A stretch of 14,030 bases of DNA, taken from positions 1 through 14,030 of the forward strand of contig JAGQSP010000234.1 in NCBI GenBank assembly GCA_020439485.1, given 5' to 3'. A program made the position numbers and the translations under genes. The DNA is from Acidimicrobiales bacterium. Lineage in GTDB: Bacteria > Actinomycetota > Acidimicrobiia > Acidimicrobiales > Poriferisodalaceae. The notes under the pieces were generated by a model. The model saw nothing but the letters and a program-made list of their open reading frames with translations. It did not search any database and had not been told where the DNA came from. Positions within the stretch are counted from its first letter, which is position 1. Every line of letters begins with the position of its first letter. Below, piece after piece: positions 1 through 6,484 of the stretch.

Positions 1-952
1 GTTCGCCTGCTCGATGGGCGACAACGTCATCCATCACGGCGGCCACGTCAAGATGATGGCGGCGGTTCAGCCGTTCTTGTCGGGCGCCATTTCCAAGACC
101 GTCAACCTCCCCGAAGAAGCGACGGTCGAAGACATCGAGCAGCTTCACCTCGACGCTTGGAAGCTGGGCCTCAAGGCGGTGGCGGTTTACCGCGACAACT
201 GCAAGGTCGGCCAGCCGCTGTCGACCACCAAGGCCAAGAAGACCACCGAGGGGGTCGCCGTGGCCGAGGCCGTTTCGGTGGTGCCCGAACTGGCTCCGCG
301 GGCACCAGAGCGCGAGCGTTTGCCGCGTCATCGCCGCAGCCGCACCTATTCGTTCCGCGTCGCCGACTGCCACGGCTACATGACCGTGGGCGAGTACGAC
401 GACGGTCGTCCTGGCGAGATCTTCCTGACCGTCGCCAAGCAGGGTTCGACCCTGGCCGGAATCATGGACGCCTTCGCCATATCGGTCAGCCATGGACTGC
501 AGTACGGCGTTCCGCTTCGCTCGTACATAGAGGCCTATACCAACCTGCGTTTCGAGCCGGCGGGCATCACCGACGACCCCGACCTGCGCATCGCCACATC
601 GCTGGTCGACTACATCTTCCGGCGTTTGGCACTGGAATACCTGCCCTTCGACGAGCGCAGCGAACTGGGAATCTTGACCACTGGCGAACGCACCGAGCCG
701 ACGTTGCCCGGTATGGAGACCGCGGCTGTGGCCAACGAGGTCGGCGCCGCGGTGGGCACCGGCATGGCTGTCGACCCCCGCGCGGTTGCGGCCGCGACGG
801 CCCCCGAGGTGCCCTATCAGGCTGAGGCCGCCTCGTCGCCCGCGCGACGTGGAGGCGACGCACCGCTGTGCTTCACCTGTGGCGACGTGATGACTAGGGC
901 CGGTTCGTGCTACACGTGCCGCTCGTGTGGCTCCACCAGCGGGTGCAGCTGA
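1..952 (+). CDS. nrdJ: Vitamin B12-dependent (class II) ribonucleotide reductase, C-terminal part
   Basis: The 5' end lies outside the window; the reading frame is open from base 2, and 316 residues up to TGA at 950-952 are visible. Class II reductases use adenosylcobalamin to make deoxyribonucleotides from ribonucleotides in the cytoplasm. The first ~80 visible residues (GGHVKMMAAVQPFLSGAISK, then LKAVAVYRDN) match the end of the catalytic barrel of the family. After a linker comes a TSCPD-type domain (GYMTVGEYDDGRPGEIF, KQGSTLAGIMDAFAISVSHG, LQYGVPL, RFEPAG). An Ala/Pro-rich linker then leads to a C-terminal cysteine cluster at about bases 869-949, CxxCG...GSCYTCRSCG...GCS. This is the usual zinc-ribbon or redox-active tail of NrdJ. 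The gene is not overlapped by a downstream gene and is followed by a hairpin. The catalytic cysteines and B12 site are upstream and cannot be checked. The family call is secure. Confidence 0.95.
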   Translation, partial: FACSMGDNVIHHGGHVKMMAAVQPFLSGAISKTVNLPEEATVEDIEQLHLDAWKLGLKAVAVYRDNCKVGQPLSTTKAKKTTEGVAVAEAVSVVPELAPRAPERERLPRHRRSRTYSFRVADCHGYMTVGEYDDGRPGEIFLTVAKQGSTLAGIMDAFAISVSHGLQYGVPLRSYIEAYTNLRFEPAGITDDPDLRIATSLVDYIFRRLALEYLPFDERSELGILTTGERTEPTLPGMETAAVANEVGAAVGTGMAVDPRAVAAATAPEVPYQAEAASSPARRGGDAPLCFTCGDVMTRAGSCYTCRSCGSTSGCS

Positions 953-966
953 TCGTCCGGCTTCAT

Positions 967-993
967 TTCGGCCACCCTCGGTGGTCGGCCGAA
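967..993 (+). terminator. Hairpin after nrdJ, possible U-less terminator
   Basis: A perfect 7-bp inverted repeat, TTCGGCC (967-973) and GGCCGAA (987-993), begins 14 bases after the nrdJ stop. An alternative fold pairs 969-976 with 980-987 over a 3-base loop with one G-T pair. No T-run follows, so if this terminates transcription it is of the U-less type suspected in actinobacteria. The position, between a gene end and the next promoter, supports the call. The function is inferred. Confidence 0.45.
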
Positions 994-1008
994 CATATGA
1001 CGTGCTTG

Positions 1009-1030
1009 TAGTTTGCGGCCCGACTAGATT
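1009..1030 (+). promoter_or_regulatory. Candidate -10 elements of the surface-protein gene
   Basis: Two TANNNT hexamers precede the gene: TAGTTT at 1009-1014 and TAGATT at 1025-1030. The second would place the transcript start near 1037 and leave a leader of about 32 bases carrying the Shine-Dalgarno sequence. The first lies inside a 15-base element, CGTGCTTGTAGTTTG (1001-1015), that recurs almost unchanged before the thymidine kinase gene. No clear -35 box is visible. Which hexamer is used cannot be decided from sequence alone. Confidence 0.4.
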
Positions 1031-1069
1031 GCCCGCTGCGCTGGCGGAAGGCGCTGAGGGAGATTCACG

Positions 1070-3259
1070 ATGCAGCGAACGACACGCGCGCTTATCGGCG
1101 CAGCCGTCCTGCTCACGGTGTTGGTGGGGTTGGCGCCGGAGGTCGGCGCAGATGGTTTCATGACCCTTCACAAGACCGAGGCCGGCTGTGAGGTGGTCCA
1201 CGACTATGGCGTGGGTCTGCAGGGCTCGGGCACGGGAACTATCGCAGTCGACGCGGGCCCGGGTCCGGTCGTGGCGGCGTTCGTCGAGTGGGCCGGGTAC
1301 GACGATCCGACTCCCAACGACATCGCTCCTGGCGGGTCCAGGGCCGACAGCACACTGACGATCAACGGCGTCGAGGTCGTTGGTACCCAGCCGCCGGGTG
1401 AGGTCGGCTATGCGCCTTCGGGGCTGCCCCAGCCTTGGTACTCGTGGTACGCCGACGTTGGCCCCACCGGGCTCGGAATCATCACCAGTTCTGACGCCCA
1501 GACGGTCGATGTGAGCGGCTACGACACCAACGTGGGCCGCTACAACAACGGGCTCAGCCTGGTCATCGTCTACGACACGTCTCCGTGCCCGGTGCCCTCG
1601 TTCGTCGAGGTCCGCACCGGCATCGACTACTACTGGCGTGGGCTCCCCGACGGACAGGGCATCACCGCCCCGATCATCTACAACTTCGCACCGGCCGACT
1701 TCGAGCGTCAGGCCACCTTCTTCATCAACCACGCAGGTACCGACAGCCTTCAGACGGTGTGTCGAGGTGACGCGATCTGGATGTCTGCCGGTTCGGGTGA
1801 CCACCCCGACTCGATAGTCGCCATCGACGCAGGCACCGGCGCGGCCTATGGAATCAACGGCGGCGTCGAAGCCCTCGACGATCCCTTCGGCGACGACCTG
1901 CCCTGTACGACCGAGATCAACCCGGCCCCAGACTTTCCCTACGAGGCTGGCCACCCCTACCCGGGCGGAGCCCAAGAGGCGCCGTTCAAGGTCCTGAACT
2001 TCCATCGAGACTTCCAGCCCGAGTGGACCTCCATGCGTTTCGACGTGTTGGTACCCGCCGGCGCGACCTGGTTCATGTTCCAGATGGAGTCCGAGGCCGA
2101 TCAGGTAGGCGAGTCGGGGGCGTCGGTGGGTGGAGGTCCCTTCGTCCTGACCCCATCTGGTGATGTCGACGCAACACCGCGCATCGACGTTTCGCTCGTG
2201 AAGAACGTCTCGACCTCGGCGTCCGGGCCTTTCGGCGACGAGTTGGTCGTCGATGTCGGCGACACGGTGTTCTGGGAGATCATCGTGTCGGCTGCATCAC
2301 AGGACGCCGACGGCAATGACCTCGACGATGTCACCGGCCTGGTCGTCGACGACGTGGCTCCGGGCGGCATCACCATCGTCGACGCGACAGGCGACGGCAG
2401 CTTCGACACCACCACCGGGGTGTGGACCATCGGCGATCTGGCGGCCGGCGACAGCGTCAGGTTGGTTCTGGAGAGCACGGTCGACGCGGTTGGCCGCCAC
2501 ATCAACCTGGCCGAGGTCGCCGACCATGTCGAAAGCGACATCGACTCGACGCCCGGCAATGGTCCGCAGCAACCGCCCGAGGACGACGACGACTCGGCCG
2601 CGGTGTCGGCGTCACTGATCGACGTCGAGCTCACCAAGCAGGTCGACGGAGTCGATGGGCCGGTCGACAGGGTTCCGGGAAACACCATCACCTACTCCCT
2701 GACGGTCGAGGCCAAGGCCTCGGGACCCAACGGTGAGGTGTTGTCCGACGTCACCGGTTTGACCGTTGCCGACACCTTGCCTGACGCCGTCACCTACGTT
2801 TCCAGCACAGGCGACGGAAGCTACGACCCGGCCACCGGAACGTGGACCATAGGTGACTTGGCGGCCGGATCCAGCGCCAGCATCGATCTGGTCGTGACGA
2901 TCGATGCTGATGCGCCGGTCGAGTTCGACAACTTCGCCCAGGTCGACACACACGATCAGCCCGACATCGACTCGACTCCGGGCAATGGCCCACAGCAGCC
3001 GTCCGAAGACGACGAGGATGTCGTAACGGTCAAGCTGCCGTCGGTCAGTCCGACCACCGATGTCAACACCACCACAACAACCGTGTCCACGACCACCGCC
3101 CAGCCCGGTGGTGATGTGGGCGGAGACGACGAGTTGCCCAATACCGGTGCCGATTCGCTGCACCTCGGCTGGATGGGCCTGCTGGTTCTGGTGCTGGGCG
3201 TCGACCTCGTGATCTTGGCGACATCGATCGACAAGCTCGGACGTCGGCGGGTTCGCTGA
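1070..3259 (+). CDS. LPXTG-anchored surface protein with two DUF11 repeats
   Basis: This 729-residue protein is predicted to be exported and attached to the cell wall by sortase. Residues 1-28 form a signal peptide (MQRTTR, a hydrophobic run, then EVGADG). Residues ~40-360 are a beta-rich extracellular domain I do not recognise, with Cys at 40, 173, 231 and 279. Two DUF11-like repeats follow (about 371-511 and 517-653). Both contain VTGLxVxD, DGSxDxxTGxWTIGDLAAG and the linker DIDSTPGNGPQQP. A Thr-rich stretch (661-678) that may span the wall leads to LPNTG at 689-693, a hydrophobic helix (~698-718) and a basic tail (GRRRVR), a complete sorting signal. ATG 1070 is preceded by GAGGGAG (1056-1062) at 7 bases, which fixes the start. 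DUF11 proteins are commonly surface or adhesive proteins, but the ligand is unknown. No sortase gene is in the window. Confidence 0.9.
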   Translation: MQRTTRALIGAAVLLTVLVGLAPEVGADGFMTLHKTEAGCEVVHDYGVGLQGSGTGTIAVDAGPGPVVAAFVEWAGYDDPTPNDIAPGGSRADSTLTINGVEVVGTQPPGEVGYAPSGLPQPWYSWYADVGPTGLGIITSSDAQTVDVSGYDTNVGRYNNGLSLVIVYDTSPCPVPSFVEVRTGIDYYWRGLPDGQGITAPIIYNFAPADFERQATFFINHAGTDSLQTVCRGDAIWMSAGSGDHPDSIVAIDAGTGAAYGINGGVEALDDPFGDDLPCTTEINPAPDFPYEAGHPYPGGAQEAPFKVLNFHRDFQPEWTSMRFDVLVPAGATWFMFQMESEADQVGESGASVGGGPFVLTPSGDVDATPRIDVSLVKNVSTSASGPFGDELVVDVGDTVFWEIIVSAASQDADGNDLDDVTGLVVDDVAPGGITIVDATGDGSFDTTTGVWTIGDLAAGDSVRLVLESTVDAVGRHINLAEVADHVESDIDSTPGNGPQQPPEDDDDSAAVSASLIDVELTKQVDGVDGPVDRVPGNTITYSLTVEAKASGPNGEVLSDVTGLTVADTLPDAVTYVSSTGDGSYDPATGTWTIGDLAAGSSASIDLVVTIDADAPVEFDNFAQVDTHDQPDIDSTPGNGPQQPSEDDEDVVTVKLPSVSPTTDVNTTTTTVSTTTAQPGGDVGGDDELPNTGADSLHLGWMGLLVLVLGVDLVILATSIDKLGRRRVR
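2180..3028 (+). repeat. Internal tandem repeat (two DUF11 units) in the surface-protein gene
   Basis: The two DUF11 units are offset by about 426-435 bases (142-145 codons). The best-conserved block encodes DIDSTPGNGPQQP and starts at about 2537 in unit 1 and 2963 in unit 2. It is nearly identical in DNA, differing mainly at third codon positions, and an acidic run follows in both copies. The N-terminal halves are more diverged. This points to duplication of one domain inside the gene with continued selection on, or conversion of, the linker. Confidence 0.7.
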
Positions 3260-3289
3260 CGCGCTGGACAAGCCCGAATCACCGTGCTG

Positions 3290-3295
3290 TAGTTT
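3290..3295 (+). promoter_or_regulatory. Candidate -10 (TAGTTT) of the thymidine kinase gene
   Basis: TAGTTT lies 21 bases before the GTG start, inside CGTGCTGTAGTTTG (3283-3296), which matches the element at 1001-1015 apart from one missing T. A possible -35, TGGACA (3265-3270), has a rather long 19-base spacer. A start of transcription near 3302-3303 would give a leader of about 14 bases that contains the Shine-Dalgarno sequence. Confidence 0.5.
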
Positions 3296-3316
3296 GAGCC
3301 CTGACCGGGAGGGCTC
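3296..3316 (+). promoter_or_regulatory. Perfect inverted repeat between -10 box and start codon of tdk
   Basis: GAGCCCT (3296-3302) and AGGGCTC (3310-3316) form a perfect 7-bp inverted repeat around a 7-base centre. It starts at the base after the -10 hexamer and ends at the base before the GTG codon, and it includes the Shine-Dalgarno GGGAGG (3307-3312). It could be a DNA operator at +1. In transcripts reading through from upstream it could be a hairpin hiding the ribosome binding site. If transcription starts at ~3303 the left arm is not in the RNA, which favours the operator reading. Confidence 0.45.
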
Positions 3317-3937
3317 GTGGCCAAACTGCGCTTCTACTTCGGAACCATGGGTGCTGGAAAGAGCACCATGGCGCTGCAGATCCATCACAACCTGAGTCAG
3401 GCCGCGCCCGGCTTGCTGCTGACCAAACACGACCGCGAGGGTGCCGCTGTCAGCTCGGCGCTGGGCGTGTCGGCGCGGGCCCACACCATCGGCGATCACG
3501 ACGACGTGTGCGCCAAGATCGAGTCTGAGGCTCGGGCTTGCGGCGGTCTCGAGTTCGCCATCTGTGACGAAGCCCAGTTCTATTCGCGGCGCCAGATCGA
3601 CCAACTGGTCGCGGTGGTGGACCGGCTGGGCATCGATGTCTATGCCTTTGGTCTGCTGACCGACTTTCGTGGCCAACTGTTCGAGGGCACCGCACGGTTG
3701 CTCGAGATGGCCGACGAGCGCAACGAACTGCAGGTCCAGTCACGGTGCTGGTGCGGAGAACTCGCCACCCACAACGCCCGCCTGGTCGATGGCACCCAGG
3801 TGTTCGAGGGCGATGTGGTGTTGGTGGACGACGGGCGCGAGGCCGCCGTCACCTACGAGCTCAAGTGCCGACGGCACTGGATGAGCGGCGAGAGCGCAGC
3901 CCGCCAGGCAATGGCCGAGGGGCTGCGGGCGGTTTAG
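3317..3937 (+). CDS. tdk: Thymidine kinase (type II, TK1-like)
   Basis: This 206-residue cytoplasmic enzyme phosphorylates thymidine with ATP in the pyrimidine salvage pathway. The P-loop is GTMGAGKST (9-17). The Walker B/catalytic motif is CDEAQF (83-88), with Glu85 the expected general base. FGLLTDFRGQLFEG (111-124) matches the family's GLDFRG..F segment that precedes the lasso region. Zinc ligands are Cys144 and Cys146 (CWCG) and Cys184 and His187 (CRRH). The usual fourth Cys is replaced here by His. The length is typical. GTG 3317 is chosen because MAKLRFYFGTMGAGKS begins at the normal distance from the P-loop and has GGGAGG (3307-3312) just upstream. The gene converges on hemH, and their stop codons overlap in TTAG (3934-3937). 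The same region holds nrdJ, another dNTP-supply gene, but the surface-protein gene lies between them, so no operon is implied. Confidence 0.93.
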   Translation: MAKLRFYFGTMGAGKSTMALQIHHNLSQAAPGLLLTKHDREGAAVSSALGVSARAHTIGDHDDVCAKIESEARACGGLEFAICDEAQFYSRRQIDQLVAVVDRLGIDVYAFGLLTDFRGQLFEGTARLLEMADERNELQVQSRCWCGELATHNARLVDGTQVFEGDVVLVDDGREAAVTYELKCRRHWMSGESAARQAMAEGLRAV

Positions 3938-4983
3938 TCCTGACCACCGGTGGGTCGAGGCCTCTGGGGCGCCGGGCAACAATCCGCCGGGCAGGTGTCT
4001 GGCCTGACCTGCAGCGGCCCCAGCTTGCGCACCGCGGCATCGGCCGAGATGCGCTCGGCTATCAGTTCGCGAATCATGGCCACGAAGTCGGGGTGCAGGC
4101 CAGGCGTTGCCGAGCGGACCATGGTGATCCCGAGCGACTCGGCCGCCTGGGCTGCCTGCGTGTCGAGGTCGAACATGACCTCCATGTGGTCGCTGATGAA
4201 CCCGATGGGTACCACCACCACCCGCGAAACACCCTGCTGGGCCAGCGCCGCGAGGTGATCGCAGATATCGGGCTCCAGCCAAGGCACCTGCGGAGGGCCG
4301 CTGCGGCTCTGGAAGACGATGTCGTACGAGTCAACGGTGTCGTTCGGGGCTGAGCTCGGCGACAGCGACCGGACGACTAACTCGGCGGCGTCTGCCAGCT
4401 GTGCCTGATAGTCGCAGGTGGCAGCCATGGACACGGGTATCGAGTGGGCGACGAACACCAGCCTGGGCTCGGGCCCGTCGGCGAACGAGCGCAAAGCGGC
4501 CTCGACCCCCTCGGCCATGGGGCCTATGAACCCCGGGTGGTGCCAGAAGGCCCTGATCTTGTCGATCGAGAAGGCGGCGCCGTTGGCGTCGCATGCCCGC
4601 TGCATGTCTTCGCGGTATTGGCGGCAACCCGAGTAGGTGCTGTAGGCCGATGTCACGAACGCCAGCGGACGCTGGACGCCGTCGGCCACCATCTCGGCCA
4701 CAGTGTCGGTGACGAACGGGTGCCAGTTGCGGTTGCCCCAGTAGATGGGAAGGTCGATCCCGTGGAGGTCGAGTTCGGACCTGACCGCCTGTATCAATGC
4801 CCGGTTCTGGTCGTTGATGGGGCTCTTGCCGCCGAACATCGCATATTGCTCGGCCACCTCTTCGAGGCGTTCGCGAGGCACACCGCGCCCGCGGGTGACG
4901 TTCTCGAGAAACTCGATGACGTCGTCTGGGCCCTCTGGGCCTCCAAAGGACATGAACAAGATGGCGTCGTAGGGCCGTTTCAC
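3934..4983 (-). CDS. hemH: Ferrochelatase (probably coproporphyrin III ferrochelatase, CpfC)
   Basis: This 349-residue protein inserts Fe(II) into a porphyrin in heme synthesis. Actinobacteria generally use the coproporphyrin route, so the likely substrate is coproporphyrin III. Family marks are LFMSFGGPEGPDD (9-21), YWGNRNWHPF (81-90), TSAYSTYSGCRQYRED (111-126), FVAHSIPVSM (177-186, with the metal-site His180), SRSGPPQVPWLEPDI (226-240) and GFISDHMEVMFDLD (261-274, with Glu268). The tail TCPADCCP has three Cys (331, 335, 336). With an internal Cys these could ligate a [2Fe-2S] cluster, as known for actinobacterial ferrochelatases. An upstream in-frame ATG would add 58 low-complexity residues. 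GTG 4983 is preferred because a TAGCGT hexamer sits exactly 7 bases upstream and MKRPYDAILFMSFGGP starts where the family does. No other heme gene is in the window. Confidence 0.93.
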   Translation of the reverse strand: MKRPYDAILFMSFGGPEGPDDVIEFLENVTRGRGVPRERLEEVAEQYAMFGGKSPINDQNRALIQAVRSELDLHGIDLPIYWGNRNWHPFVTDTVAEMVADGVQRPLAFVTSAYSTYSGCRQYREDMQRACDANGAAFSIDKIRAFWHHPGFIGPMAEGVEAALRSFADGPEPRLVFVAHSIPVSMAATCDYQAQLADAAELVVRSLSPSSAPNDTVDSYDIVFQSRSGPPQVPWLEPDICDHLAALAQQGVSRVVVVPIGFISDHMEVMFDLDTQAAQAAESLGITMVRSATPGLHPDFVAMIRELIAERISADAAVRKLGPLQVRPDTCPADCCPAPQRPRPTGGQD

Positions 4984-4990
4984 GGCCAGC

Positions 4991-4996
4991 ACGCTA
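4991..4996 (-). promoter_or_regulatory. -10 element (TAGCGT) for a leaderless hemH transcript
   Basis: On the minus strand TAGCGT is followed by exactly 7 bases (4990-4984) and then the GTG start of hemH. This geometry matches leaderless actinobacterial promoters, where transcription starts at or next to the first base of the start codon. No convincing -35 or Shine-Dalgarno sequence is present. Confidence 0.6.
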
Positions 4997-5022
4997 GCGG
5001 CCCCCCGGCGACGTGCCCCCGG

Positions 5023-5028
5023 TATGAT
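5023..5028 (+). promoter_or_regulatory. -10 element (TATGAT) for a leaderless four-gene operon
   Basis: TATGAT is followed by 7 bases and GTG at 5036, in frame with the downstream gene. The ATG inside this hexamer (5024) is also in frame and would be the naive start, but it would place the start codon within the promoter. The promoter is back-to-back with that of hemH, and only 52 bases separate the two start codons. Confidence 0.65.
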
Positions 5029-5035
5029 CGCCTGC

Positions 5036-5665
5036 GTGTCTGGGTCTGATGAGCTCGAACTCCGGGCGGCCGAGTTGGCAGCCACCGGCGGCCCGGTCTT
5101 CGACCTGGGTCCCGCCGCCGCCGACCTGGCGTCGCTGGTTCTGCACGAGTTCGACATGGCGGGTGTGCGGCACGTCGTTGCCGCAGACCAGCTGTTGGTG
5201 CATTACAACGACCGCGCCAGGGCCCGTTGGATGTTCGAAGAGTTGGTGGGGGCGGGCTACGAGGTCGAAGCGTCAGACGACACGCCTCGGGCCGAATGGG
5301 TTGACCCGTCCGAGCTCGAGGTCGTGTATTCGGCCGGCGACCTCGTACAGGGCGAGCTGATCAGGGCCCGCCTGAAGGCCGACGGGATCGACTCACGCCT
5401 GCGCTACGACCCCACTACGACGATGGGCAGGCACCTGGCCTACGACCGAACGGTCGACGTTCTGGTACACCGCTCCGAACGCCAGCGCGCCAGCGAGGTA
5501 CTCGATGGGGTGGACACCGACGCCGGCAGCGTTCGAGCGTTCCGGTCGCGTGCGTGGGCCACCCCCATGAGACGGCTCGGCGCGTTGGCATTGCTGGCGA
5601 CGGTGGCCGTTTGGTTCGCCGGCTTCGTGCTGCCGCTGGCCAGACTGGTGGGATTGTTCGAATGA
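5036..5665 (+). CDS. Membrane-anchored DUF2007-like protein, first of a paralogous pair
   Basis: This is a 209-residue protein with no assigned function. Residues ~13-70 form a domain shared with the next gene (ELAATGGPVFDL, then AADQLLVHYNDRARA). Residues ~94-158 resemble DUF2007, a putative signal-transducing family: LEVVYSAGDLVQGELIRARL, ADGIDSRLRYD, then DVLVHRSERQRASEVL. Residues ~180-204 are one hydrophobic helix (LGALALLATVAVWFAGFVLP). The positive residues just before it (RSRAWATPMRRLG) suggest that the soluble part is cytoplasmic. The start GTG 5036 is chosen from the TATGAT hexamer 7 bases upstream. The stop overlaps the next start (ATGA, 5662-5665), so the two are translationally coupled. 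The substrate or partner is unknown; a binding or sensing role is inferred from the fold only. Confidence 0.85.
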   Translation: MSGSDELELRAAELAATGGPVFDLGPAAADLASLVLHEFDMAGVRHVVAADQLLVHYNDRARARWMFEELVGAGYEVEASDDTPRAEWVDPSELEVVYSAGDLVQGELIRARLKADGIDSRLRYDPTTTMGRHLAYDRTVDVLVHRSERQRASEVLDGVDTDAGSVRAFRSRAWATPMRRLGALALLATVAVWFAGFVLPLARLVGLFE

Positions 5666-6477
5666 CCGCCCCGCCCGACCCTGCCCTACAACCCGAACAG
5701 CAGTGGGCGGTGGTGTTCACCGCGCCCGCAAGCGCCGGCGGGCACTCCCAGGCCATCGAGGTCGCCAAACGGCTCGAGGAGCTGGATCTCGACGTCAGGA
5801 TGGTGCGCGAACGCGCCCAGGACGAGTCGGCCGACGTCGCGGCCGAGGAGTTGATCCATGTCGTCGTGCCACCCGAGCAGGCCGACCAGGCCAACGTAGA
5901 GGTGGGCCTGCATGTGGCGGTGACCCAGAGCCAGGCCGAGGCGGCCCCCAGCCACCTGTTCGAGGTGCTGGGCATCGACGGCGACGACCTGTCCATCGCC
6001 GAGGTGGCTGCCACCGGTGGTCCGGTGTACGACCTCGACGATTTCGACGACCTCGAGGATGTGCGTGGGCTGTTGAGGGCCTTCGACAGCTCGGGTGTCC
6101 GATGGGCGTTGGATCGCCAGGGCAATCTGCTGGTTCACTACAACGACGAGGCCAAGGCCGATTCGATCATTGACACGATGTTCGGCGATGCGCCCGACGG
6201 AGCCATCGACATCGGCGCGCCGCAGGGTCACGATGGGGTTCTCGACGCCGAGGTCTACGACGTGCCCGGCGCCCCGGTCGTGGTCGATCCCGGTGTGCCG
6301 GACCCGCCCGTGACCACCCGACGATCCATCGGGTCGGTGGCCGACTTCGACGGCCGAGCCGCCGTCGACGACCTCACCGGGTCAGCCCCGGTGATCGAGA
6401 CGAAGGGAACGCCTTGGTGGGCGGCCGCTGTGGTCGCGGTGGTGCTGCTGGCCTTGTTCATAGTTTTCGTGGTCTGA
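5662..6477 (+). CDS. Single-pass membrane protein sharing a domain with the preceding gene
   Basis: This is a 271-residue protein of unknown function. Residues ~13-85 form an alpha/beta unit (QWAVVFTAPASAGGHSQAIE, VAKRLEELDLDVRMV, then LIHVVVPPEQADQANVEV) that looks like a diverged DUF2007-like domain. Residues ~113-170 repeat the shared domain of the upstream protein (EVAATGGPVYDL, then GNLLVHYNDEAKA). Residues ~180-248 are an acidic, low-complexity linker. Residues 251-271 are a C-terminal hydrophobic helix (PWWAAAVVAVVLLALFIVFVV) ending at the last residue, a tail-anchor arrangement. The frame stays open upstream to 5554, but ATG 5662 is preferred because it overlaps the preceding stop. 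The domain order is reversed relative to its neighbour, where the shared domain comes first. The two products may form a complex; this is inference. Confidence 0.83.
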   Translation: MTAPPDPALQPEQQWAVVFTAPASAGGHSQAIEVAKRLEELDLDVRMVRERAQDESADVAAEELIHVVVPPEQADQANVEVGLHVAVTQSQAEAAPSHLFEVLGIDGDDLSIAEVAATGGPVYDLDDFDDLEDVRGLLRAFDSSGVRWALDRQGNLLVHYNDEAKADSIIDTMFGDAPDGAIDIGAPQGHDGVLDAEVYDVPGAPVVVDPGVPDPPVTTRRSIGSVADFDGRAAVDDLTGSAPVIETKGTPWWAAAVVAVVLLALFIVFVV

Positions 6478-6484
6478 TCGCTGG

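Noticed and set aside
953..1069. Possible cobalamin riboswitch near the B12-dependent reductase
   Set aside because: The 117-base gap is downstream of nrdJ and holds only a hairpin, promoter hexamers and a Shine-Dalgarno sequence. No B12-box-like sequence is visible, and the real nrdJ leader is outside the window.
2612..3676. Minus-strand open frame (354 codons) opposite the surface-protein end and tdk
   Set aside because: It overlaps two well-supported genes, and its composition mirrors the Asp/Thr repeats on the other strand.
4984..5157. Longer ferrochelatase from ATG at 5157
   Set aside because: It would add a Ser/Ala-rich extension unlike the family, overlap the divergent gene and bury both promoters. 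GTG 4983 has a leaderless promoter and family-typical start.
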